Source of the DNA: Ruegeria sp. R14_0 | GTDB taxonomy: Bacteria > Pseudomonadota > Alphaproteobacteria > Rhodobacterales > Rhodobacteraceae | Assembly: GCF_017743975.1 (NCBI RefSeq) | Contig: NZ_JAGHRC010000004.1 | Span: 1 to 64,000 of the forward strand | Length of the DNA: 64,000 nucleotides | Reading direction: 5' to 3' | In this document: one piece after another, positions 46,337-54,696 of the stretch | Position numbering within the stretch: the first letter of the stretch is position 1 | Layout: the number at the start of each line of letters is the position of its first letter | The notes under the pieces: model-generated | What the model was told of the DNA's origin: nothing | The model's database searches: none | What the model saw: only the letters and a program-made list of their open reading frames with translations | Position numbers and translations under genes: made by a program

Positions 46337-46339
46337 GTC

Positions 46340-47176
46340 TTATTCTTTCAGTGAAGAGAGCAGGCTGCCCTGCTGGGTTTCCGGGGCCAGGCCTAGGGTT
46401 TTGAAAATGCGCCAGTAGAGCGCGGTGTCATGACCGATGACCGGCTTGCCGAGGCGTTCTTCCAGCTCGAATTCATAGTGAACCGGGCGCTGGGCGATTC
46501 CGTCGGACGGGCGGCGATAGTTGCTCATCCCGTTGATCAGATAGGCATCTACGTCAGGGGCTTTGTCGGCGGTGTAGTCGAAGGATTTGTAAATCAGCTC
46601 TTCGTCAAAGCACCAAATGCATTCATCGACCGCTTCCTGACTGTCGAACCACCCTTGGTTGAAAAAGTTTCCGGCCCAGACCACATCAAACCCGGCTTCT
46701 TTCAGAAAACCCACGGTGCCCTGATACCAGGTGTCTCTGTGGTAGCAGGCGTTGAGTGCGACCTTCTCGACATTCTGATCGCGGAGCGCCTCGACCATGG
46801 CATAGCCTGCCATATGGAATGGGGTTTCGTATTTGTCGCTGAGCATCTCGCAGTGCTGGCGGATGCCTTCAACGCCCAAACCGCTGGCATGGACCCAGTT
46901 CGATCCGACCTGCCCGCAGACATCGGCACCGTTGTTGGCCATACACTCCATAAAGTCTTCGAGCATGCCGAAGTTCTTTTTGCGCTGATCCAGCCGATGG
47001 GCATAGTCCGGCACATGCAGCATCCAGCCATGCGCGCCCACGCTGCGCGGGGCCATGCGCAGGAAATCGGACGGGGCCGCATCAAAATCATGCGGAGGGC
47101 AGGTAAACCCTACTTGGTGGGGGAAAAGTTTGACCTTGGTATCGGCCCATTTCGGGGGCTTCGTATAGTCTTTCAC
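46340..47176 (-). CDS. Asp/Glu racemase / maleate isomerase-like protein
   Basis: A 278-residue protein resembling the maleate isomerase/arylmalonate decarboxylase branch of the Asp/Glu racemase superfamily. Features: VGFTCPPHDFD near residue 22, ADVCGQVGSNWVHASG (about 84-99) where the first active-site Cys normally stands in a C-T-S motif, and AYLINGMSNYRR (about 211-222) where the second Cys stands. By this alignment both positions are not Cys, so a Cys-based racemase reaction is doubtful. GKPVIGHDTALYW near the C-terminus fits the family. First gene of the five-gene sulfotransferase operon, divergent from a LysR. Confidence 0.7.
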   Translation of the reverse strand: MKDYTKPPKWADTKVKLFPHQVGFTCPPHDFDAAPSDFLRMAPRSVGAHGWMLHVPDYAHRLDQRKKNFGMLEDFMECMANNGADVCGQVGSNWVHASGLGVEGIRQHCEMLSDKYETPFHMAGYAMVEALRDQNVEKVALNACYHRDTWYQGTVGFLKEAGFDVVWAGNFFNQGWFDSQEAVDECIWCFDEELIYKSFDYTADKAPDVDAYLINGMSNYRRPSDGIAQRPVHYEFELEERLGKPVIGHDTALYWRIFKTLGLAPETQQGSLLSSLKE

Positions 47177-47266
47177 GGCTTACCCTATCAGCTTCAGGAT
47201 TCGAGTTCTGCAGGTGAAGATGGCGGCGAAGGCATGCTTTTTCCATTGCTTTCACGTGCTCACAGC

Positions 47267-47284
47267 CATATCAAAAATGATATG
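47267..47284. promoter_or_regulatory. Inverted repeat overlapping a LysR start codon
   Basis: CATATCA and TGATATG form a perfect 7-bp inverted repeat with an AAAA spacer (47267-47284). The last three bases are the likely ATG of the LysR gene. An operator here could let the regulator control its own translation or transcription, and it lies 90 bases from the start of the divergent sulfotransferase operon. Confidence 0.5.
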
Positions 47285-48175
47285 GTAAATCGCAGATACA
47301 GTATCCCGTCGCTAAGCTCGCTTGTCGCATTCGAAGCGGTTGCTCGGCTGAGGGGCTTTGCGCGTGCCGCAGAAGAGTTGAATACATCGCAACCGGCAAT
47401 CAGCCGCCATATCCGAAATTTGGAGATCAGGTATGGTGTCGCGTTCTTTCATCGCGACAAGAGTCCCGTAACGCTTACCTCCAAGGGCAGTCAGTTCTAC
47501 GCCGGAGTCGTCCAGGGCTTTGATGCATTGCAAAGCGCGGTCCAAGAATTGAAACAAGTAGACAATCGGGTCACGCTGGTTTGTTCGCACTCTGTCTCGC
47601 ACCTGTTGTTGATGCCTCGATACGGCGATCTTCGGAACGCTTTGGGAAATGAGGCCGAACTGCGGGTCATGACGGCTGAATACAACCTGGTTCAGGCTGC
47701 TATCGATTCCGGTGGCGATATTGTGTTCGGGTATTCAGAAACAGCGCCCGATACGGAACATGTAGTGGTTTGCGCAGAGCAGATCAAACCGGTTGGCACG
47801 CCTGAAATGGTCCAGCAAGCAGTCGACGCTTTGTCGGGAAAATGTGAAGCGCCACCCCTTCTTAGGCTGCAAAAGGAAAACTATGGCTGGATGGACTGGA
47901 TGGACTGGTGGCGGGCGCATCCAGAATATGCTGATTGGCCGATTTCTGAAGAGTTCGACAGTTATGTCTATCTGTTGGAAGCCGCAGCTTCGGGTAAGGG
48001 ATTGGGTTTGGGATGGCGAAGCTTCGTCGACCCCTATCTAGCGCGTGGCGATTTGGTAGAGATGCCCGTTGAGTGGCATTCGACATCCACAAAGGTCTAT
48101 GCTCGGCTAACGCATTTTGGACAAAAAAACCTTGCGGCAAAGAAATGCCTGTCTTTGTTGGCCAATCTTCAATGA
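47282..48175 (+). CDS. LysR-family regulator of the sulfotransferase operon
   Basis: A 297-residue LysR protein. HTH: LSSLVAFEAVARLRGFARAA then EELNTSQPAISRHIRNLE. The effector domain has LVCSHSVSHLLLMPRYGDL and, unusually, a Trp-rich loop YGWMDWMDWWRAHPEYADW (about 202-220) that may bind an aromatic or cationic ligand. The open frame extends far upstream through antisense sequence of the racemase-like gene; the start at 47282 matches normal LysR N-termini, though no ribosome site is clear. Divergent from the sulfotransferase operon. Confidence 0.85.
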   Translation: MVNRRYSIPSLSSLVAFEAVARLRGFARAAEELNTSQPAISRHIRNLEIRYGVAFFHRDKSPVTLTSKGSQFYAGVVQGFDALQSAVQELKQVDNRVTLVCSHSVSHLLLMPRYGDLRNALGNEAELRVMTAEYNLVQAAIDSGGDIVFGYSETAPDTEHVVVCAEQIKPVGTPEMVQQAVDALSGKCEAPPLLRLQKENYGWMDWMDWWRAHPEYADWPISEEFDSYVYLLEAAASGKGLGLGWRSFVDPYLARGDLVEMPVEWHSTSTKVYARLTHFGQKNLAAKKCLSLLANLQ

Positions 48176-48304
48176 AGGTGATCGCGAAACCTATCTGGTG
48201 GTTCAGCGTGAAAACAATTCACAAAAAACCGAAAATAATGGAATTGAGCTAATAATGTGCCCTTCATAAGATGCGCGGGAAAAGACATCACTGGGGACGC
48301 GCTC

Positions 48305-49813
48305 ATGCGGCGAACACGAACAAAACGGGCGGCAACATCCGCCACGCCACAGATGACGTTGCCGCCGGTTGGTGGCCGTTTCATGCCGCTGGACGACAAC
48401 AAGCTGACGCATATCACTGATACGGCCTTCGACATTCTCGAACGGATTGGTGTGTCAGGCGCGCCGGACGATATTCGCAAACTGGCGCTGGAAAACGGGG
48501 CGACTTCGCGGGAAGACGGGCGCATTACTTTCCCGCGTGCCTTGGTCGAGGATGTGATCGCCAAAGCTTGCAAACGAGTTGAACTGCCGGGATTTGTCCG
48601 CGATCACGGCATCGAGATCGGTGGAGGTCGAGTGCATATCGGAACCGGTGGTGCCGCCGTCCAGATTCTGGATGCTGCGACGAACACGTTTCGAGACAGC
48701 ACCCTGCAGGACCTCTATGGCCTGATGCGGATTGTGGATGCCAGTGACAGCATCCATTACTCCCTACGTCCGGTGGTGGCACGCGACTTGGAAGACCCTC
48801 TGACGCTGGATATCAACACCGCCTTCGCGGCAATGAAGGCGACCTCGAAACCCATTGGCACCAGTTTTTTTGAACCGGCCAACGTTGCGCCGGTGATCAA
48901 AATGTTTGATGAGGCTCTGGGCGGTGAGGGGGCGTTTCGGGCGCAGCCTTTCTGTTTTGCATCGGTCTGTCATGTGGTGCCGCCGCTGACTTTGGCCGAA
49001 GAAGCATGTGGCGTGATGCAGGAATGTGTACGCTTGGGGATGCCGTTGCAAATCTGTTCGGCAGCACAGGCGGGCGCAACCAGCCCCGCCTCACTGGCGG
49101 GGGCTTTGGCGCAAGGGCTGGCCGAGTCGCTGGCCGGTTTGGTTCTGGTCAACATGATGCAACCTGGATTTCCGTGCATCCTTGCCTTCCTGCCTTTCAT
49201 TTCCGATCTGCGCACCGGCGCCATGACCGGCGGCTCGGGCGAGGCTGCGGTAGCCAATGCCGCCGCCGCGCAATTGCTGCTGAATCTGGGTCTGCCTTCG
49301 ACCGTTTCGGCGGGGATGACCGATGCCAAGACAGCAGACGCCCAATCGGGTTACGAGAAAGGCTATACCATCGCGCTGGCCGCGCAGGGTGGGGCGGATA
49401 TGATCAACCTGTCCGTGGGAATGCTTGGGTCGATCATGGCCGCCAGTAAAGAGGCGCTGGTCATCGACAACGATATGTGCGGGGCAATTCTGCGCACCGT
49501 GCGCGGGGTCGAAATGTTCGAAGGTTCCATCGACCTGGGTATCATCGAAGAGGTTGTGACCGGTGAAGGCCATTTCCTTGGCACAGCCCAGACACTGGAC
49601 CTGATGACCAAGGAATATGTCTACCCCTCGCTTGGCGACCGTCAGAGCGTCAACGACTGGCTGGAAAGCGGGGCGCAAACGGTCTGGGACCGCGCCATCG
49701 CCCGTGTTGCCGAGATCGAGGCGCAGCCCGCTCCGTCCCACCTGCCTGCCGAGGTCGAGGCCGCCCTGCGCACCCGTCTGCCCATTCATCTGCCTGAATT
49801 CCCGAAAGACTGA
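48305..49813 (+). CDS. MttB-family methyltransferase without pyrrolysine
   Basis: A 502-residue member of the trimethylamine methyltransferase (MttB) superfamily. It has no in-frame amber, so it belongs to the non-pyrrolysine branch (MtgB, MtpB, MtcB types) that demethylates quaternary amines such as glycine betaine, proline betaine or carnitine. Seen: the N-terminal HITDTAFDILERIGVSGAPDD and the glycine-rich barrel segments GTGGAAVQILDAATNTFRDST (split) and TGGSGEAAVANAAAAQLLLNLGLPS. The start at 48305 has GGGGA upstream; the frame can also open at a GTG at 48257. It is followed by two FAD/folate demethylases but no corrinoid protein is visible. Confidence 0.85.
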   Translation: MRRTRTKRAATSATPQMTLPPVGGRFMPLDDNKLTHITDTAFDILERIGVSGAPDDIRKLALENGATSREDGRITFPRALVEDVIAKACKRVELPGFVRDHGIEIGGGRVHIGTGGAAVQILDAATNTFRDSTLQDLYGLMRIVDASDSIHYSLRPVVARDLEDPLTLDINTAFAAMKATSKPIGTSFFEPANVAPVIKMFDEALGGEGAFRAQPFCFASVCHVVPPLTLAEEACGVMQECVRLGMPLQICSAAQAGATSPASLAGALAQGLAESLAGLVLVNMMQPGFPCILAFLPFISDLRTGAMTGGSGEAAVANAAAAQLLLNLGLPSTVSAGMTDAKTADAQSGYEKGYTIALAAQGGADMINLSVGMLGSIMAASKEALVIDNDMCGAILRTVRGVEMFEGSIDLGIIEEVVTGEGHFLGTAQTLDLMTKEYVYPSLGDRQSVNDWLESGAQTVWDRAIARVAEIEAQPAPSHLPAEVEAALRTRLPIHLPEFPKD

Positions 49814-49817
49814 ACCC

Positions 49818-52235
49818 ATGAAAAGCCAAGCCAAAGTTGTGATCATCGGGGGCGGTGCGGTTGGTGTCTCGACCCTCTACCATCTGGCCAAAGCCGGTGT
49901 GACCGACACCCTGCTGATCGAAAAGAACGAGTTGACCAGCGGCTCGACCTGGCACGCGGCGGGCAATATCCCGACCTATGCCAATAGCTGGGGAGGGATG
50001 CGTGCGGGCAACTATGCGTGGCGGCTGTATAAGGACCTGGCCGAACAGGTCGATTACCCGATTACCTACCGCCACACAGGTGCCTTCTGGCCCGCCCATA
50101 CGCCGGAACGCATGGACCTGTTCCGCCACCTCGTCGGAATCTCGAAGGGCTTGGGCTATGACATGGCGATGCTCACCCCGTCTGAATTGGACGAGATGCA
50201 TCCCTATTTCCGTTCGGGCGACAGCATCATCGGCGGGATTTTCGACCCCTATGAGGGCGACGTTGACCCCTCGCAACTGACCCAGGCGCTGGCCAAAGGC
50301 GCGCGGGATCAGGGCGCGGCGATCGCGCGGTTTACCACGGTCACCGGCATCAGACGCCGCGCTTCCGGCGAGTGGGAGGTGCAGACCGACAAGGGCGACG
50401 TACTCTGTGACATCGTGATCAACGCCGGAGGCTATTATGGTCGGCAGGTTGGCGAGATGGTCGGTCAAAAATTGCCCGTAGTCACGCTGGAGCACCAATA
50501 CCTGGTCACCGAAAGCCTGCCCGAGCTTGAGGCCAACCCCGAGAACTTCCCGCTCATCCGTGACCCGGACATCATGTATTACCTGCGGCGCGAGCGGAAC
50601 GGCTTGCTGCTGGGGTCCTACGGCCATGAAGGTCGCCCGGCGTGGCTGGACGGGATGCCGGATTGCTTTGCCAACCAGCTTTATCCCGACAGCGTCGATG
50701 ACATTGCCGAAATCCTCGAAGCCGCGCTGGAACACGTCCCGCTGCTGGGCGAGGCGGGTGTCAGTCGCTTTGTAAACGGACCGATCCCCTACAGCCCGGA
50801 TGGCGCGCCGCTCTGCGGTCCGGCTTTCGGCCTGCCGAACTTCTACCACGCCTGCTGTTTTCCGGTTGGTATCACCCATTCGGCGGCTGCCGCGAAAACC
50901 CTGGCCGAATGGATCACCGAGGGCGAAACCGAATGGGACATGTCCTTCTGGGATCCACGCCGCTTTGGCGAAGAGTGGGCGACGTTCGACTACACCGTCA
51001 AACGGTCCAGCGAACTGTACGAGCATCAGTACGCGATCCCTTACCCCCACCGGCTATGGAAATCAGGCCGACCCGTGCAGACCACGCCGCTCTACGAAAC
51101 GCTAAAGACTAAAGGAGCGGTGTTCGGGCAGGTCGCTGGCTGGGAACGTGCGTTCTGGTTCCAGACTGATGCGGTGAAAGATAATGGCCAGCTCAGCTTT
51201 CACCATGAAGTCTGGCACGACGCGGTCAGGGCGGAATGTGAGGGTGTGCGCGACAATGTCGGCGTGATGGATCACGGCGGTTTTACCCGGTACGAGGTCG
51301 AAGGACCGAAAGCCACCGAGTTCCTCAACAACGTGTTCTGCGGCGCGATGCCGTCGGTTGACCGGGTCAAACTGTCCTACATGTTGACGCCCAAGGGCAA
51401 GATCTGGTCGGAAGCCACGATTGCGCGGTTGGATGAGAACAAATACCTGCTCTGCGGCCCCACGCTGGCCGATCAACGTGACCATGACTGGATGTCCCGG
51501 TTCCTGCCAGACGAGGGCGTGACCCTGACCCGCGGCTCTGACTTTGACGCGGCCTTGATGGTCATGGGGCCGAAATCCCGCGATGTGCTGCAACCGCTGA
51601 CCAAGGACGACCTGTCCAAGGAAAATGCACCGTGGATGTCTGTTCGTGAAATCACCATTGCCGGCGCTCCGGTGATCGCCCTTCGCGTGTCCTATGTGGG
51701 CGAGCTGGGCTGGGAACTGCATACGCGCAGTGACGATCTGGTCAGTGTTTACAACGCCGTCATGGAGCAAGGCGCGGCTCACGGTATTGTCGAATTCGGC
51801 TCCTACGGGCTGAATGCCATGCGGTTAGAGAAAGGTTACCACGGCTGGGGTGCGGATTTTGGTATCGAATACACCGCCTTTGACGCCGGGCTGGATCGCT
51901 TTGTCAGCAAGAAGAAAGACAGCTTTGTCGGGCGCGAGGCGTTTTTGGCGCAAGCCGAGCAGCCGAAGGATTATCACTTCACCGCCTTCGTTCTGGACGG
52001 CCACGGCGCAGACGCCCTGTCCTCGGACCCAATCTGCCGGGATGGCAAGCCGGTGGGTTATGTAAGCTCGGGTGGCACCGGGTTCCGCATCGGCAAGCGC
52101 ATTGCCTTGGGCTATTTGACCGAAGCGGCGCAGCCCGGTGATATGTACCAGATCGAAGTGCTGGGCGTGCCCGTCAACGCGACCGTGTCGACGGTGCCGT
52201 TCTACGATCCTGAAAACGACCGCTTGCGGGGGTAA
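49818..52235 (+). CDS. Dimethylglycine dehydrogenase-like FAD/folate demethylase (second)
   Basis: An 805-residue flavoprotein, four bases after the MttB-family stop. DAO domain with VVIIGGGAVGVSTLYHLAKAG (7-27 in two parts) and SGSTWHAAGN (about 42, His for covalent FAD). GcvT folate domain from about residue 430, with SYVGELGWELHTRSDD near 630. Among the three paralogues in this window it differs in the segment after the His (NIPTYANSWGGMRAGNYAW), which faces the substrate in related enzymes. Likely an oxidative demethylase of a tertiary or secondary methylamine made by, or parallel to, the MttB protein. Sarcosine dehydrogenase is the main alternative label. Confidence 0.87.
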   Translation: MKSQAKVVIIGGGAVGVSTLYHLAKAGVTDTLLIEKNELTSGSTWHAAGNIPTYANSWGGMRAGNYAWRLYKDLAEQVDYPITYRHTGAFWPAHTPERMDLFRHLVGISKGLGYDMAMLTPSELDEMHPYFRSGDSIIGGIFDPYEGDVDPSQLTQALAKGARDQGAAIARFTTVTGIRRRASGEWEVQTDKGDVLCDIVINAGGYYGRQVGEMVGQKLPVVTLEHQYLVTESLPELEANPENFPLIRDPDIMYYLRRERNGLLLGSYGHEGRPAWLDGMPDCFANQLYPDSVDDIAEILEAALEHVPLLGEAGVSRFVNGPIPYSPDGAPLCGPAFGLPNFYHACCFPVGITHSAAAAKTLAEWITEGETEWDMSFWDPRRFGEEWATFDYTVKRSSELYEHQYAIPYPHRLWKSGRPVQTTPLYETLKTKGAVFGQVAGWERAFWFQTDAVKDNGQLSFHHEVWHDAVRAECEGVRDNVGVMDHGGFTRYEVEGPKATEFLNNVFCGAMPSVDRVKLSYMLTPKGKIWSEATIARLDENKYLLCGPTLADQRDHDWMSRFLPDEGVTLTRGSDFDAALMVMGPKSRDVLQPLTKDDLSKENAPWMSVREITIAGAPVIALRVSYVGELGWELHTRSDDLVSVYNAVMEQGAAHGIVEFGSYGLNAMRLEKGYHGWGADFGIEYTAFDAGLDRFVSKKKDSFVGREAFLAQAEQPKDYHFTAFVLDGHGADALSSDPICRDGKPVGYVSSGGTGFRIGKRIALGYLTEAAQPGDMYQIEVLGVPVNATVSTVPFYDPENDRLRG

Positions 52236-52239
52236 AACT

Positions 52240-54654
52240 ATGGCGAAACCCCTTCCGACCGATGTGCAAGTGGCCATCATCGGTGGCGGCATTGTCGGCT
52301 GTGCTACCGCTTACCATCTCGCCAAAGCGGGCTGGTCCGTTGCCCTGTTCGAGCGCAAGAAACTGACCTCGGGCACCACGTGGCACGCCGCCGGGCTGGT
52401 CAGCGAAACGCAAGGTGTGCCGGTCATGTCGGCGCTGGCAAAATATGGCCTCGACCTGATGGACAGCCTTGAGGATGAGACTGGCCAGAACACCGGCTTC
52501 AAACGCAACGGCTCGATGACCGTGGCGCTGACCGAGGCGCGGATGGAGGAACTGCGCCGCAAGGTCGACTATGCCCATGGCTGCGGATTGCGCGCGGAAG
52601 TGATCAGCCTGACCGAGGCACAGGACCGCTGGCCGCTATTGTCCGTTGAGGGCGCAAAGGGCGCGTTCTGGTTCCCTGGCGACGGCTACACCAACCCGAT
52701 CGACACCACGATGGCTCTGGCCAAGGGCGCACGGATGAACGGTGCGCAGATATTCGAAGACACCAAAGTCACCCGCGTCGTCATCGAAGGCGGGCGCGCG
52801 GTCGGCGTGGAAACCGCCGAAGGTTTGGTCCGCGCCGACCATGTGGTCAACGCCACCGGCATGTGGGCGCGAGAATTCGGCCTGACCCACGGGGTGCAGA
52901 TCCCGCTGCACTACACCAACCACTACTACGTGGTCACTGACCCGATTGAAGGCGTGACCTGTGACTTGCCCGTCCTGCGGGTGATGGATGAATACGCCTA
53001 TTACAAAGAAGACGCAGGCAAGCTACTGATTGGCTGCTCTGAACCCAACGCGACCCCTTGGCTGCCTAAGGATGGCCTGCCCGAGACGTTCGAGTTCGAT
53101 GAGCTGCCCTGCGATGAAGAACACCTCTATCCCATTCTCGAAGCCGCGATGGAGAGGGTTCCGGTTCTGGCAGAATCGGGCATTCGCAAGTTCTTTAATG
53201 GGCCGGAATGCTTTACCCCGGACGCCAAGCACTATTTGGGGCCTGTGCCTGATGTGACGGGCTATTGGGTCGCCGCCGGGTTCAATTCGACCGGTATCCA
53301 GAACGGCCCTGGTGCAGGCAAGGTACTGGCCGAATGGATCATGGCCGGTCATATGACCATGGACCTGACCGATGTGGACAGCCGCCGTATCGTGCCTGGC
53401 CTGAACGCGCGCAGCTATACCGCGACCAAGGCCGCCGAGACGCTGGGTCATGCCTATGCAATGCACTGGCCGTACTTACGCAAAACGCAGGCGCGCGGTT
53501 TGCGCCGCACCCCTTACTACGCCCACCTGCGTGACGCGGGCGCACAATTCGGCAGTGCCAATGGCTGGGAGCGTCCCCTCTACTATGGGCGCGAGATGAC
53601 CGACGGGTTCGGGCGCGAGCCGTGGTTCGACGATTGGCAGGCCGAGCATCAGGCGCTGCGCATTGATCTGGGCTGCATCGACCTGACTTTTGGGCGGTTT
53701 ATCGTCGACGGACAGGATGCCGAGGCGCAGATGCAGCGGCTTTGCGGGGCCAATATGGCCGTCGCGCCAGGTGCTTTGGTCTATACCCACATGTTCAACC
53801 CGCAGGGCAGGATCGAGGCGGATGTGACCGTCGCGCGCCTTACTGCAACCCGGTACATGGTCATGGCCTCGGCCGGGGCGGAGCCGCAGGTAGAATACTG
53901 GTTAAAGTCGCAGCTGACGGGCACAGGCGTTTCTGTGGTCAACGTCACGTCTTCCGAGGCCACGCTGGCCCTGATGGGACCGCGCGCAAGGGATTTCCTT
54001 GCCGGTCTGACGGATGCGAACCTATCGAATGAGGGGTTCCCGTTCGGCACTTGGCAAGCGCTGCATGTGGGTCACGCGCCGGTCAGAGCGCAGCGGATCA
54101 CCTATGTGGGTGAACTTGGGTGGGAACTGCATGTCCCCGCAGAGTTTGCCCAACAAGTGTATGAGACGATCATGGCCGCCCCAGATGCCCCACGTCTGTG
54201 CGGCGGCATGGCTGTGGATTCGTGCCGGATTGAAAAGGGCTTTCGTCATTGGGGCCACGACATCGGCCCGCATGACAGCCCGGTTGACAGCGGCCTGACA
54301 TTTGCTTGCGATTTTGCGACCGAGTTCACCGGCAAAGCCGCCATTGAAACCCGCAAATCCGCGGGGGCTACAAGCCGGTTGCTGTCTTTCCGGTTGGAAG
54401 ACCCAGATGCGCTGGTTTTTGGAAAAGAGCCTATCTTGTGCGATGGCCAGATCGTCGGCCGGCTGACCTCGGCCAGCTATGGCTGGACTGTTGGGGCTGC
54501 GATTGGCATGGGCTATGTCACACGCCCCGAAGGGATGGCGATCAAAGACCTTGCCACGCGCAGCTATCAAATTACGGTCGCTGGAAAACCCATCGCAGCA
54601 ACGGCTAGCCTGCGCCCACTTTACGACCCCGGAAACGAAAGGATGCGCGGATAA
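52240..54654 (+). CDS. Dimethylglycine dehydrogenase-like FAD/folate demethylase (third)
   Basis: An 804-residue paralogue that begins four bases after the previous gene. VAIIGGGIVGCATAYHLAKAG (11-31 in parts) binds FAD, and SGTTWHAAGLVSET (about 46) holds the covalent-FAD His. This one is nearer to mammalian DMGDH and sarcosine dehydrogenase in the AAGLVS/TxxQG segment. The C-terminal GcvT domain ends with RPLYDPGNERMRG, a typical family ending. Last gene of the three-gene operon; its stop codon lies in the loop of a strong hairpin. Two consecutive methyl groups could be removed by the two paralogues. Confidence 0.88.
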   Translation: MAKPLPTDVQVAIIGGGIVGCATAYHLAKAGWSVALFERKKLTSGTTWHAAGLVSETQGVPVMSALAKYGLDLMDSLEDETGQNTGFKRNGSMTVALTEARMEELRRKVDYAHGCGLRAEVISLTEAQDRWPLLSVEGAKGAFWFPGDGYTNPIDTTMALAKGARMNGAQIFEDTKVTRVVIEGGRAVGVETAEGLVRADHVVNATGMWAREFGLTHGVQIPLHYTNHYYVVTDPIEGVTCDLPVLRVMDEYAYYKEDAGKLLIGCSEPNATPWLPKDGLPETFEFDELPCDEEHLYPILEAAMERVPVLAESGIRKFFNGPECFTPDAKHYLGPVPDVTGYWVAAGFNSTGIQNGPGAGKVLAEWIMAGHMTMDLTDVDSRRIVPGLNARSYTATKAAETLGHAYAMHWPYLRKTQARGLRRTPYYAHLRDAGAQFGSANGWERPLYYGREMTDGFGREPWFDDWQAEHQALRIDLGCIDLTFGRFIVDGQDAEAQMQRLCGANMAVAPGALVYTHMFNPQGRIEADVTVARLTATRYMVMASAGAEPQVEYWLKSQLTGTGVSVVNVTSSEATLALMGPRARDFLAGLTDANLSNEGFPFGTWQALHVGHAPVRAQRITYVGELGWELHVPAEFAQQVYETIMAAPDAPRLCGGMAVDSCRIEKGFRHWGHDIGPHDSPVDSGLTFACDFATEFTGKAAIETRKSAGATSRLLSFRLEDPDALVFGKEPILCDGQIVGRLTSASYGWTVGAAIGMGYVTRPEGMAIKDLATRSYQITVAGKPIAATASLRPLYDPGNERMRG

Positions 54655-54668
54655 AGAACCGCGCATCC
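54641..54668. terminator. Bidirectional terminator hairpin
   Basis: GGATGCGCGG and CCGCGCATCC make a perfect 10-bp stem with an 8-base loop that contains the stop codon of the plus-strand demethylase. It stands between two convergent operons, 28 bases before the minus-strand class V aminotransferase stop, so it can end transcription from both sides. No U-tract is present. Confidence 0.65.
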
Positions 54669-54696
54669 CAAAGCTCAACGCTTGACAGCCCTGGGG

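Noticed and set aside
43838..46354. 838-codon open frame on the plus strand
   Set aside because: Antisense to the ATP sulfurylase/APS kinase and sulfotransferase genes; no domain, no ribosome site.
46430..47281. Long N-terminal extension of the LysR at 47282
   Set aside because: The extension is antisense to the racemase-like gene and LysR proteins start directly with the HTH seen after 47282.
49650..51050. 466-codon open frame on the minus strand
   Set aside because: Antisense to the second DMGDH-like gene and the end of the MttB gene; arises from high third-position GC.
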